64,000 nt of DNA. Origin: Ornithinibacillus californiensis. GTDB lineage: Bacteria > Bacillota > Bacilli > Bacillales > Amphibacillaceae. A model generated the notes under the pieces. It ran no database searches, had not been told where the DNA came from, and saw only the letters and a program-made list of their open reading frames with translations. Both the position numbers and the translations under genes were made by a program. Of the stretch, positions 51,004 through 59,693 are shown piece after piece (position 1 is the first letter of the stretch; every line of letters starts with the position of its first letter). The stretch spans positions 1 through 64,000 of the forward strand of contig NZ_LDUE01000067.1 of assembly GCF_001038485.1 (NCBI RefSeq), given 5' to 3'.

Positions 51004-51444
51004 TCAAGTATATAAATTAACCAGCAGACCTTTAATCTCACCAATAAGACCTAATAAATCCACTGTCTTTTTTTCCTGATTCATAATCTCTTCCGTTAAT
51101 TCCATCAACTTCTCATCTATCTCTTTAACTAACGTCATATTCCGACTACTTCCTGTATAACTAAAACTCAATGACTGCTGTAAATCCAATCCATTCGATA
51201 CAGATTCCTCTAAAAATCGTTTAATTAGCCGCTTAAATTTTACTAAGTCCTTAAACGATCGATACCGTGCTAAACGGTCACCTTGCAGTGAAATATCACT
51301 CATTAATCTTTGTAGCTCGGATGTGTTCATCTTTTGGGCTTGGGACTGAACAATTGACGCAAAGGATGGTTGATTTTGCTTGGTTGTACGATTGTTTTGC
51401 TGCGACGTATCGATTTGCTTAAGTATATCTTGGCTTATCTTCAT
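51004..51444 (-). CDS. yaaR: DUF327 protein YaaR
   Basis: A 146-residue mostly helical protein of the YaaR family, with DRLARYRSFKDLVKFKRLIK and FLEESVSNGLDL. Function unknown. It always sits in the tmk-darA-yaaR-holB row in Bacillaceae, as here. GGAAAGGGG precedes the ATG. Confidence 0.9.
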   Translation of the reverse strand: MKISQDILKQIDTSQQNNRTTKQNQPSFASIVQSQAQKMNTSELQRLMSDISLQGDRLARYRSFKDLVKFKRLIKRFLEESVSNGLDLQQSLSFSYTGSSRNMTLVKEIDEKLMELTEEIMNQEKKTVDLLGLIGEIKGLLVNLYT

Positions 51445-51471
51445 CTGCTCAGCCCCTTTCCAAGGTTTTAA

Positions 51472-51804
<333 letters not shown>

Positions 51805-51814
51805 CTAACCCCCT

Positions 51815-52450
51815 TTACTCTATTGTATTTAGATATTGGGTTATTAATGATAGGCTGTCTTCTTCAACTCTCTCGATTGTCTGATCTGCATTAATAACGT
51901 TAATTCTTTCAGGGAACCGCTTCACTAAAAGCTGATATGCTTCATAGACCTTCTCATGAAAATCTAGATTTTCTAAATCGAGGCGATTTCTTTCTCGATC
52001 TTTATTCACAGCAATTCGCTCTAAACCTTTTCGAGGCTCAATATCAAAAAATAACGTTAAATCCGGCATCGCATTCTGAATGGCGAATTGATTTATTGTG
52101 AAGACTTCATCAATGCCAAGTTCTCTTGCATAACCTTGGTAGGCAAGACTACTATCAATAAAGCGATCACATAGTACAATTTTTCCCTGTTCTAATGCAG
52201 GAAAAACCTTTTCTACTAAATGTTGTCTTCTTGCTGCGGCATAGAGTAGTGCTTCTGTTCTTCCATCCATTGCTGTATGTAATGGATTAAGGATAATATT
52301 GCGGATCTTTTCTGCAATATCAATGCCACCTGGTTCGCGTGTTGTTATGACATCAAACCCTTGTTTTTCAAGCTTCTTTGCGATGGAATGAAGAATCGAA
52401 GTTTTACCTGCTCCTTCCCCACCTTCAAACGTTATAAAATAACCACTCAC
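51815..52450 (-). CDS. tmk: Thymidylate kinase
   Basis: Phosphorylates dTMP to dTDP. 211 residues, with P-loop [16 protein letters not shown], the DR(F/Y) motif [15 protein letters not shown] and the lid region. The start is GTG with GGAG upstream and overlaps the yaaO stop by four bases. Confidence 0.97.
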   Translation of the reverse strand: MSGYFITFEGGEGAGKTSILHSIAKKLEKQGFDVITTREPGGIDIAEKIRNIILNPLHTAMDGRTEALLYAAARRQHLVEKVFPALEQGKIVLCDRFIDSSLAYQGYARELGIDEVFTINQFAIQNAMPDLTLFFDIEPRKGLERIAVNKDRERNRLDLENLDFHEKVYEAYQLLVKRFPERINVINADQTIERVEEDSLSLITQYLNTIE

Positions 52451-53874
52451 GTATTATTCTCCTTTAGAAAAACCTGGATGCCTTGTTCGATATCCTGGTG
52501 CTGAATTGTTGCCCCTTGCTGTATTAAATGCTGAATTAGCTTTGTTTGTTCATCGGTAATCCGTTCTCCCTTTAATATAATCGGAATTCCAGGTGGATAA
52601 GGGATGATGGCTTCAGCAGCAATCAAGCCGATAGCCTGATTAATCTGAACTTTCTTCTTCGGTAAATAAAGCATTTCATGATAGCTAACAGCTAGTTCCT
52701 GTATGGGCTCCTTAAATAGTTTACTTATCTCTATTGTAGCATGATTTGACTTATATTTATATTGTTCATTGATGGATTTTACTATTTTCTCCACAAGTGA
52801 AAACTCTTGAAAAACGTGAAGTCCATGAATGAATAAGACTTGTTTTTCCGTTGCTAGCTCTGGGTAAACGTGATGCTTCTCAAAATGCTTTGCTACCTCA
52901 TATCCAGATAGTCCGTCTACTACATGTAACGTAATCTTTAACGGGTCATCTCCCTGCAATACTCTCCAATGCATTCCTAATTGAAAGGTTTGCTTAAGTT
53001 TCGTAGTACTTTCGGATATAGCATTCAATTCTTCATTAGATAGATTTGCTAGATAATGCCTTGCCACATCCAGTGAAGCCATTAATGGATAGGATGGACT
53101 GCTTGATTGGATGAGTTGTAGATAATGTGCAATAGAATCCTTCGATATTAGGTCTGACTGGATATGCAAGAGTGAAGCCATTGTCATCGCCGGTGCCATC
53201 TTATGTGCAGACTGTACGACAACGTCTGCTCCAAGTGCTAGTGCCGATTTTGGTAAAGGATCTCCAAGAGAAAAATGTACGCCATGCGCTTCATCCACTA
53301 AAACAGGGATTTGGTGTTGATGGGAAAAGTCAATAATCTGTTTGATATCATATGTATTTCCAAAGTAATCCGGATAAGTCAACACTAATCCTTTTGCTTC
53401 AGGGTGATTGCATATTGCTTGTTGGATAGTTTGAAAACTAGGTGCCGTATAACGATGAACGCTACTATCGTATTCTGGACTAATAAAAATAGGCTTTGCA
53501 CCACTTAACTCCAAGCCATTCATAATCGACTTATGACTATTACGCTGAACGATAATTTTATCTCCCGGTTTGCAAGCCGCTAGTATCATGGCAAGATTAC
53601 CTGCCGTACTTCCGCCAACTAAGAAAAAGGTATGCGCTGCTCCGAAATAATCGGCTGCGAGATCTTGAGCATCTTTGATAACTCCTTGTGGAGCATGCAA
53701 ATCATCTAGCCCCGTTATCTCTGTTAAATCTATCGGTAATATGGACTTGAAATAAGGTTTAGCCACTTCAGAAAAGATTTCTCCACTTTTATGTCCCGGG
53801 ACATGAAAAGAAACTGGCTTATGATTTTTTACATCGACTAACTGCTGCAGTAGAGGCATTGCTTGATGATTCAT
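52447..53874 (-). CDS. yaaO: Lys/Orn/Arg decarboxylase family protein (YaaO)
   Basis: PLP-dependent fold-type I decarboxylase of about 475 residues. The PLP lysine is in [10 protein letters not shown] (about K225) and the aspartate motif is VDEAHGVHF. Substrate (arginine, lysine or ornithine) cannot be settled from sequence. The ATG at 53874 has AAGGG eight bases upstream; an ATG at 53880 is in frame. Coupled to tmk. Confidence 0.9.
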   Translation of the reverse strand: MNHQAMPLLQQLVDVKNHKPVSFHVPGHKSGEIFSEVAKPYFKSILPIDLTEITGLDDLHAPQGVIKDAQDLAADYFGAAHTFFLVGGSTAGNLAMILAACKPGDKIIVQRNSHKSIMNGLELSGAKPIFISPEYDSSVHRYTAPSFQTIQQAICNHPEAKGLVLTYPDYFGNTYDIKQIIDFSHQHQIPVLVDEAHGVHFSLGDPLPKSALALGADVVVQSAHKMAPAMTMASLLHIQSDLISKDSIAHYLQLIQSSSPSYPLMASLDVARHYLANLSNEELNAISESTTKLKQTFQLGMHWRVLQGDDPLKITLHVVDGLSGYEVAKHFEKHHVYPELATEKQVLFIHGLHVFQEFSLVEKIVKSINEQYKYKSNHATIEISKLFKEPIQELAVSYHEMLYLPKKKVQINQAIGLIAAEAIIPYPPGIPIILKGERITDEQTKLIQHLIQQGATIQHQDIEQGIQVFLKENNT

Positions 53875-53915
53875 GTTCATTTCCCTTTCAAGACTGATAC
53901 CAATATCATAACAAC

Positions 53916-53949
53916 AAAAAAGGCCTTTGCAAGAAAATATGCAAAGACC
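53916..53949 (-). terminator. csfB terminator
   Basis: Minus-strand stem GGTCTTTGCA/TGCAAAGGCC followed by TTTTTTG, after csfB. Confidence 0.9.
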
Positions 53950-53959
53950 ATGTCTGAAT

Positions 53960-54154
53960 CTATGAAAACAATGTCGGTTGATTAATATTTTTTAATTTTT
54001 GTAGATAATAATTATATTTTTCCTCACGGGGTTCGGTATGAATCATGTTGTACTCGCACTCCGTACAGATAAACATATGGTATAAATGAATACCTCTGTG
54101 CTTCTTTTCCTCACATATTCCACAATGATTTAATTCTATTACTCTTTCTTCCAT
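53960..54154 (-). CDS. csfB: Anti-sigma factor Gin (CsfB)
   Basis: A 64-residue zinc-finger protein with HCGICEEKK and FICTECEYN knuckles, then YNYYLQKLKNINQPTLFS. The B. subtilis homologue binds and inhibits sigma-G and sigma-E. The ATG at 54154 has GGAGGTGGGG upstream; the in-frame start at 54193 lies inside the promoter. Driven by a textbook sigma-F promoter. Confidence 0.95.
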   Translation of the reverse strand: MEERVIELNHCGICEEKKHRGIHLYHMFICTECEYNMIHTEPREEKYNYYLQKLKNINQPTLFS

Positions 54155-54181
54155 TTTCCCCACCTCCGTTAAACTAATAAC

Positions 54182-54211
54182 TAGTTTGTCCACGTTTAAC
54201 GAAAGGTATAC
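54182..54211 (-). promoter_or_regulatory. csfB sigma-F promoter
   Basis: Minus strand GTATA (54207-54211), exactly 15 bases, GGACAAACTA (54182-54191). Matches the sigma-F consensus GywTA-N15-GGnnAnAnTw at nearly every fixed position; csfB is a sigma-F gene in B. subtilis. Confidence 0.88.
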
Positions 54212-54233
54212 TATAAATCTTTGAAACTTTTAA

Positions 54234-54500
54234 CTATGGAAGAATAATCATATGAATCGCTGCAAGAGAAGCGACACCAAATAGCCCTAAAAATCCAGAA
54301 ACAACGGCAGTAAATAAATTGATTGGAATATGTAACCCAAACGAACCACCGATGACATTAAAAAAGAATAAAAATAAAATACCAATGCCTAACTTGACTG
54401 TTCCATTAACAAGAAAACGCATTGGTTTAAATGATGTCCCAACAAATAGTAGCAGCACAATAACAGCAACCATAATAGAAATAACGATAGTAGGATCCAA
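54234..54500 (-). CDS. bofA: Inhibitor of pro-sigma-K processing BofA
   Basis: An 88-residue membrane protein with hydrophobic segments at about 5-22, 36-50 and 62-85. It matches BofA in length and in the C-terminal GLFGVASLAAIHMIILP. In the sporulating mother cell BofA holds SpoIVFB inactive. The start is TTG with AGGAG upstream. In B. subtilis an rrn operon lies between bofA and csfB; here they are neighbours. Confidence 0.93.
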   Translation of the reverse strand: MDPTIVISIMVAVIVLLLFVGTSFKPMRFLVNGTVKLGIGILFLFFFNVIGGSFGLHIPINLFTAVVSGFLGLFGVASLAAIHMIILP

Positions 54501-54813
54501 CTAAAATCAACTCCTTTAAACTTGTCCCTTATAAGTAATTATGCTTTGGGAGGTAGAAAAAGAACTGATTTTAATTAATAATCGGATTCTCAATCACATC
54601 CCTAAGTCTGGAGGAAATTTCATGATAATTTTGATCTGATTTGTTTATTATAGAAAAATAAAATTATTCAGATTGATATGTTAGGATATATATTAGGATA
54701 GTAGAAGTGTACTTAAATTAACGAGGCAATAGAGTTGAAGAGCAACAAGCGAATAATATTACTTTTGAAACCCATTAACATAATTTGCCGTATTACTAAT
54801 AGGGGGACTTTAG
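54501..54813. other. Left border of the accessory island
   Basis: 313 AT-rich bases between the divergent bofA and the first island gene. There is no convincing promoter: TTGATA near 54676 has no well-spaced -10. No tRNA, integrase or obvious attachment site is seen. One element resembling the island's recurring motif (TTAAATTAACG) occurs near 54715. Confidence 0.45.
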
Positions 54814-55338
54814 ATGAAAAAAACAACGCATAAATTATTAGCAATCGTTTTATTCGCTTCACTTATTCTTTTGATAGCAGGTTGTACTGATAATACAGAA
54901 CAGGAAACACAGGATGAAAACATAAAGACAATGGAATCTGTTTTACAGAATGCACTTTCGGGTCCAAATGATGAATTAAAGGAAATAATTAATAAGGAAG
55001 GATCTATTATCGATGATCTACTCCAATATGAAAGGGAACATTTTGAAGATTATTTTGCAAATGAAACAGCCTTTGAGGAATTTGTAATGAGCAATCAAAG
55101 TTCAAGAATATTGATTGAAGCAATCAAAAAAGATTACAACTTTAAGATAAAAAATATCGAATTTGACAAAACAGAATCGGAAGAAATTATTTATGATTTC
55201 ACCGTAGAATTACAGTATCAAAATGAAGGCAGTGAAAAATCAGAAGTTGAACTAGTAACTGGAGAAGCAAACTTAAATGAAGAACATAAAGTAGAAGTTA
55301 TGTTAATACGTATTGGTGATTTTTTAGGTTCCTTGTAA
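54814..55338 (+). CDS. Putative lipoprotein, unknown function
   Basis: 174 residues with a type II signal peptide: basic MKKTTHK, hydrophobic LLAIVLFASLILLIAG and lipobox cysteine C24 (LIAGC). The mature part is acidic and has no recognised domain. GGGGG precedes the ATG. First gene of the plus-strand island, opposite to the surrounding core. No close family recognised. Confidence 0.75.
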   Translation: MKKTTHKLLAIVLFASLILLIAGCTDNTEQETQDENIKTMESVLQNALSGPNDELKEIINKEGSIIDDLLQYEREHFEDYFANETAFEEFVMSNQSSRILIEAIKKDYNFKIKNIEFDKTESEEIIYDFTVELQYQNEGSEKSEVELVTGEANLNEEHKVEVMLIRIGDFLGSL

Positions 55339-55369
55339 TAACAGCGATTCATTAACGGGGGTGAAAACA

Positions 55370-55549
55370 ATGGGTTCTTTCAGTGGATTTGGTATTTTGG
55401 CATCACTAATCACAGTACTATTGCCATTTGTGATAGGGATTCTAGTTTTAATATGGGTGAGCCAAATTAAAAACAATAGTGAAATTCAAGTTAAACAGAA
55501 CAAAAGAATTATAGAGCTATTAGAACAATCAAATGAAAAAGGACAATAA
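55370..55549 (+). CDS. Small membrane protein A of a paralogous pair
   Basis: 59 residues: a hydrophobic segment (ILASLITVLLPFVIGILVLI, about 9-28) and a charged amphipathic tail VKQNKRIIELLEQSNEKG. GGGGG is eight bases before the ATG at 55370. The tail resembles that of the next gene (KQNEKVISLLEEIKDK), so the two look like distant duplicates. Function unknown. Confidence 0.65.
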   Translation: MGSFSGFGILASLITVLLPFVIGILVLIWVSQIKNNSEIQVKQNKRIIELLEQSNEKGQ

Positions 55550-55680
55550 GTTGTAATTTCACTGACAGTGCGTTAATTCAAGTAGGATTAGCGCTATTTT
55601 TGCAGAACTTATTGTACTAAAGGGGAAAAAGAGTTTAATAAGGATTATTAGGTACAATTGGGGTTAGGGGGGAAATAGCA

Positions 55681-55812
55681 GTGAATATCTTTATCGCAAT
55701 AGTGTTAGTAGTGTTTTTATACGATTTTACGGCAATTAGAAAGCAAAATAATACTATTATAAAACAAAATGAAAAAGTAATTTCTTTATTAGAAGAAATC
55801 AAGGATAAATAA
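55681..55812 (+). CDS. Tiny membrane protein B of a paralogous pair
   Basis: 43 residues (MNIFIAIVLVVFLYDFTAIR, then a coiled-coil-like IIKQNEKVISLLEEIKDK). One membrane segment with a charged tail. The start is GTG with a strong GGGGGG site upstream, which argues that it is translated. Shares the KQN..(I/V)I.LLE tail motif with the upstream small protein. Function unknown. Confidence 0.6.
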   Translation: MNIFIAIVLVVFLYDFTAIRKQNNTIIKQNEKVISLLEEIKDK

Positions 55813-55938
55813 AATACTCTTTATCCAATTTGTGCAATAACAAGATAAGGGAAGTAGCGTTAGATTGATACTAACAATTAAAGGCAGTTTAATTCAATAA
55901 GATCCAGAAGTTATTTATTTATTTTAGGAGGATGAGCG

Positions 55939-56226
55939 GTGAAATCTATATCAAGAGATAGTATCAACCTCGGTTTTAGTTTTGTCCTGTTATTTGGAAT
56001 TACATTTGTTGCTGGATTTTATTATTGGATATTGTTTATTTTTTCAGGAATCTTTCTGCTATCCTATATCATCTTGGATAAGAAGAAGTTACGTTGTCCT
56101 GAATGCGGTGGATATGAAAACCTTGATCGACTAATGTATGCAAAAAATCATGTATATCATTGTAAACAATGTGGTGAAAGGCTAATCATTCGTATAACGC
56201 TTAATGAGCTAAAAGGCGGTGATTGA
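55939..56226 (+). CDS. Membrane protein with C-terminal zinc ribbon
   Basis: 95 residues: two hydrophobic segments (about 10-28 and 30-46), then a cytoplasmic zinc ribbon with CPECGG (about 53-58) and CKQCGE (about 74-79). The start is GTG with AGGAGG upstream. It overlaps the nucleotidyltransferase gene by eight bases, suggesting they are made together. No function recognised. Confidence 0.65.
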   Translation: MKSISRDSINLGFSFVLLFGITFVAGFYYWILFIFSGIFLLSYIILDKKKLRCPECGGYENLDRLMYAKNHVYHCKQCGERLIIRITLNELKGGD

Positions 56227-57031
56227 AATAAAGGATTTAAAAGTTGGTCATGGTTTAGACGCTAATGGGTTTATTGTTAGTGATGTTAGCAGAGACAAAA
56301 TTGATGAAGTTTATGTTCCATGCATTCAAGATTCTGTTGAAAGTCTTAAAATCTTGTTTCCTGAACAACTACATAGTGTTTACTTGTATGGAAGCGTAGC
56401 TAGAGGAGATGCGATTGTAAAGAAATCGGATCTAGACCTTATTGCTATGTTTCACACCCAACTCAGTACGGAAGAGTTAGCCGAGTTAAAAAAACTTGCT
56501 AGTGAGCTGTCACTAAAGTATTGTTCGCTTGTTAGTGATGTTGGTATAGCTGTAGCAGATTACAACTATACGACCGCCCCTTCAAATTATTACGAAAATG
56601 CATTTCTTAAGGAAATCAGCGTTTGTATATATGGAGAAGATTTAGGAGAACGATTTGGTCCGTATAAACTCACCTCAGAAATAGCAATTAGTTTTAATGG
56701 TGATATTCATGAAGTTCTTACTAGAACATTGAAAAGGTTAGAAACAGCTTCTGCGGAAGATTTTAAAAAAATCACACAAGGCTTTGCTCGTAAACTTATT
56801 CGAACCTATTATTCAATGGTAATGGCACGTTCTCAAATTTGGACGACGCGACTTCATGAGCAGTCTGAAGTCTTTATCCACTACTTCCCAGATAAAGAAT
56901 CGACTATTCGGACACTACTTCATTGGATAGATGAACCGCCGACTGACCGTGAGACTGTGTACAGTTTGTTTAAGAGTAATGGGGAATGGGCTAGTACCAA
57001 TTTCTTAGACGAAGCCAAAATTGCTAAATAG
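56219..57031 (+). CDS. Nucleotidyltransferase-domain protein
   Basis: 270 residues with a pol-beta-type nucleotidyltransferase core: YGSVARGDAIVKKSDLDLIA near 58-77 holds the GS motif and two metal-binding aspartates, with DVGIAVADY near 109 as the likely third. A helical C-terminal half follows. Family members include aminoglycoside nucleotidyltransferases and MNT-type toxin-neutralising enzymes; the substrate is open. GTG start overlapping the upstream gene, so the exact start is uncertain. Confidence 0.75.
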   Translation: MIEIKDLKVGHGLDANGFIVSDVSRDKIDEVYVPCIQDSVESLKILFPEQLHSVYLYGSVARGDAIVKKSDLDLIAMFHTQLSTEELAELKKLASELSLKYCSLVSDVGIAVADYNYTTAPSNYYENAFLKEISVCIYGEDLGERFGPYKLTSEIAISFNGDIHEVLTRTLKRLETASAEDFKKITQGFARKLIRTYYSMVMARSQIWTTRLHEQSEVFIHYFPDKESTIRTLLHWIDEPPTDRETVYSLFKSNGEWASTNFLDEAKIAK

Positions 57032-57105
57032 AAAACGGGGTAGTTTAGTGAAAAAGAAGGGTTTACTTCTAGTCTGTAAATTTGAATAGTCGAGGTGAAT
57101 ATATC

Positions 57106-57486
57106 TTGAATATTATAGTGAAAATCCTTTCACCGATCCTTAGTGCTATTGTTTTAGGCATACTTTTAACTTCAGGTTCCGAGTACTTTTTATCCGCATT
57201 ATGGGTTTCGTTACCTGTTTTTATCGTTATAGGAACTTTGTTTTCCGTTACAATTGATTACAAATTAGATAAAAGAAAGCTGAATAACAAATTTAATAAG
57301 TATCTTATTTCATTCGGTTTGTACGGACTTGGTGGGATGGTTATCATCACTGTATTTTCACTAATTCAAGGAAGCATTTCAGAAATCTCACTTCTTCCTA
57401 TTCTTTTACTTGGAGCCGTCCCTGGGTTGATATATTTTCATATCAGTTTGTTATTAACTACTTTATTGAAGCGAATTGCTAATTAG
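57106..57486 (+). CDS. Putative four-helix membrane protein
   Basis: 126 residues with four hydrophobic segments (roughly 5-22, 31-50, 66-85 and 95-118). No family recognised. I chose the TTG at 57106 because GAGGTG lies eight bases upstream; an in-frame TTG at 57082 lacks a site. Island gene of unknown role. Confidence 0.6.
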   Translation: MNIIVKILSPILSAIVLGILLTSGSEYFLSALWVSLPVFIVIGTLFSVTIDYKLDKRKLNNKFNKYLISFGLYGLGGMVIITVFSLIQGSISEISLLPILLLGAVPGLIYFHISLLLTTLLKRIAN

Positions 57487-57553
57487 ATGTCAGTAAAATT
57501 GTTATTGAACAAACGTGTTCGTTACTTAAAAAGTCGATCAGGGGGGAGAGAAA

Positions 57554-58522
57554 TTGGATAAATCTATTGTATCTAAAGGTGCAGAGAGATTTGATGCTGA
57601 TAGATTGGATTTAAAACTACTTGGTGGATTTTCAAATAATGTATTTGAATGCAATAGAAATGGTGAGAGTTTTATACTTAAGTTTTATCCTAGTTCGGTT
57701 TATAGTAAAAACTCTATTATTGCAGAACTGGATTGGATAAGATATCTACATTCGTCAGGAGTTAATGTAACGCCACCTCTCTTATCTCGTAATGGTAAGC
57801 ATATAGAGACTATTAATTTAGATGACGAAAAAGCGTGCTATGTCTTAGCCTTTGAGAAAGCAAAAGGTACCTTCATTAATGTTACCGATACTGAAACTTG
57901 GAATAAGGATTTATTTTATAAGTTGGGACAAACACTTGGCAAAATACATGGTTTATCGAAAAGATACGTTCCCCTAGATAATACAATAAAACAGCAAGAT
58001 TGGAATATGGGATTACTATTTAGAGGTGATTTAAATGAAGTTAGTGAAGTAGTAGTTAAAAAATGGAATACATTTGTTGGTGAACTTAGTAAACTACCAA
58101 AGGATAAAAATAGTTATGGCATAATACATAATGACCTACATCAAGGAAACTTTTATCTACATAAAGATGAAATAATCCTATTTGATTTTGGTGATTGCGA
58201 ATACAACTGGTTTATATATGATATTGCAATTGTTATATATCATGCTGTCCAATCTATTGATGAAAATGACAACAAAGGAAGAGAAGAATTTGCCCAACTA
58301 TTCATTAAGACATTTTTAGATGGCTATTCAACTGAGAATAATATTGATTCCTATTGGCTTACTAAATTGCAGTTTTTCTTAAATTACAGACGCATTTACT
58401 CCTATATTTATTTTTCTAATTTCCTATCAAAAGAACAAAAAAACAATAGAAAAGTTAAAGAAAAACTTAATAATATGAAGAATAAAATTGAGAGAGATGT
58501 ACCCTACTTAGAAATTAATTAA
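57554..58522 (+). CDS. Aminoglycoside phosphotransferase (APH)-family kinase
   Basis: 322 residues with the APH/choline kinase fold: N-lobe ILKFYPSS lysine, catalytic IIHNDLHQGNFYLH near 195 and metal-binding LFDFGDCEYNWFIYDIA near 215. Members phosphorylate antibiotics, sugars or small metabolites. The closest-looking subgroup is the general phosphotransferase type rather than a known resistance enzyme. The start is TTG with GGGGGGAG upstream. Confidence 0.8.
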   Translation: MDKSIVSKGAERFDADRLDLKLLGGFSNNVFECNRNGESFILKFYPSSVYSKNSIIAELDWIRYLHSSGVNVTPPLLSRNGKHIETINLDDEKACYVLAFEKAKGTFINVTDTETWNKDLFYKLGQTLGKIHGLSKRYVPLDNTIKQQDWNMGLLFRGDLNEVSEVVVKKWNTFVGELSKLPKDKNSYGIIHNDLHQGNFYLHKDEIILFDFGDCEYNWFIYDIAIVIYHAVQSIDENDNKGREEFAQLFIKTFLDGYSTENNIDSYWLTKLQFFLNYRRIYSYIYFSNFLSKEQKNNRKVKEKLNNMKNKIERDVPYLEIN

Positions 58523-58558
58523 TGACTTCTATATAAAGATCTAAGGAGATGATGGTAA

Positions 58559-59095
58559 ATGTTAAGTTCAAATAGGCTTCTGCTTCGGAAAATGGAGGAA
58601 AGGGACATTGAAACATATCACTCCTGGAGAAATGATCTAGATGTAATGAAAACAACAAATCTATCTTTAGATTTATATACGCTTAATGAAACAAGAAATT
58701 TTGTCGATAATATTATACTTAATTCAACCTCTTCTAAGAGTTACATTATTGAACAGAGGGATAGGAATATTCCAATTGGTGTAACGTCACTAATAAATAT
58801 CGATACAAAAAATAGAAACGCTGAATGTATTATCGATATTGGTGAGAAGGAATATTGGGGTATGGGATACGGTACAGAAGCTCTAAAATTGTTACTAGAT
58901 TATGCGTTTTTAGAATTAAATTTACATCGTGTTTCACTTAGGGTCTTCTCTCTCAATGAAAGAGCTATACATATCTATAAGAAACTTGGATTTGTGCAAG
59001 AGGGAGTAATAAGAGAAGGTCTATATAGAAATGGAAAATGGCAAGACATCATTACCATGGGAATTCTTAAAGGTGAGTACTTGAATGCGCAGTAA
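58559..59095 (+). CDS. GNAT acetyltransferase, RimJ/RimL type
   Basis: 178 residues. LLLRKMEERDIETYHSWRND at the N-terminus, acetyl-CoA loop YWGMGYGTEALKLLLDYAF near 100 and C-terminal NERAIHIYKKLGFVQEGVIR are typical of the RimJ/RimL/SpeG group. Targets may be protein N-termini, polyamines or antibiotics. AAGGAG precedes the ATG. Confidence 0.85.
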   Translation: MLSSNRLLLRKMEERDIETYHSWRNDLDVMKTTNLSLDLYTLNETRNFVDNIILNSTSSKSYIIEQRDRNIPIGVTSLINIDTKNRNAECIIDIGEKEYWGMGYGTEALKLLLDYAFLELNLHRVSLRVFSLNERAIHIYKKLGFVQEGVIREGLYRNGKWQDIITMGILKGEYLNAQ

Positions 59096-59166
59096 GAAAT
59101 GTTAGTTACTACCATTAAGACTGCGTTAGTTTAACAGAACAAATCTTAATTTAGGGGGTAAAATCT

Positions 59167-59637
59167 GTGCAAAAACCATTCCACCATCTAGCAAGAGGGC
59201 TCTTTATTAGTGATAATAAAGTGTTACTTGCACAAGCAAAAAGCTATACCAATACTTTTTTACCAGGTGGTCATATTGAATTTGGTGAGAGTGCAAAAGA
59301 TACACTAAAACGAGAAATGAAAGAGGAGATAGGCATAAACTGTAAAGTTGGAAGATTCCTAGGATTAGTTGAACACAAGTGGGAGAAAAATGGCGTCCTT
59401 AATTGTGAAATCAATCAGGTCTTTGAAGTAACAAGTAATGAGATTGAGAGCAGTGCTAATCCAAAATCAGTTGAATCACACCTTGAGTTTTTTTGGTGTA
59501 ACGGACGGGATTTAGATGATAATAACCTACAACCTTATCCGTTCAGAGATCTAATTAACAATTACTTAAATGGAAATAACGATGTTTGGTGGGAGAGTAC
59601 TTTAAACTTAGAAATTGATGATTCGAACAGAAACTAA
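59167..59637 (+). CDS. NUDIX hydrolase
   Basis: 156 residues with a complete Nudix box: GGHIEFGESAKDTLKREMKE followed by EIG, near residues 34-56. It hydrolyses some nucleoside diphosphate linked to another group; the substrate is unknown. The start is GTG with GGGGG upstream. Located directly before the clamp paralogue, so nucleotide-pool cleaning is one possible link. Confidence 0.82.
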   Translation: MQKPFHHLARGLFISDNKVLLAQAKSYTNTFLPGGHIEFGESAKDTLKREMKEEIGINCKVGRFLGLVEHKWEKNGVLNCEINQVFEVTSNEIESSANPKSVESHLEFFWCNGRDLDDNNLQPYPFRDLINNYLNGNNDVWWESTLNLEIDDSNRN

Positions 59638-59693
59638 TTTTTTTTTGCTCAACAAACGAGTGCAGCTTACTTGAACAAAAAGGGGATTTTTTT

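Noticed and set aside
57048-57089. A 13-codon frame (MKKKGLLLVCKFE) in the island
   Set aside because: It looks like the start of a lipoprotein signal peptide, but stops at once. It may be a gene remnant; too short to call.
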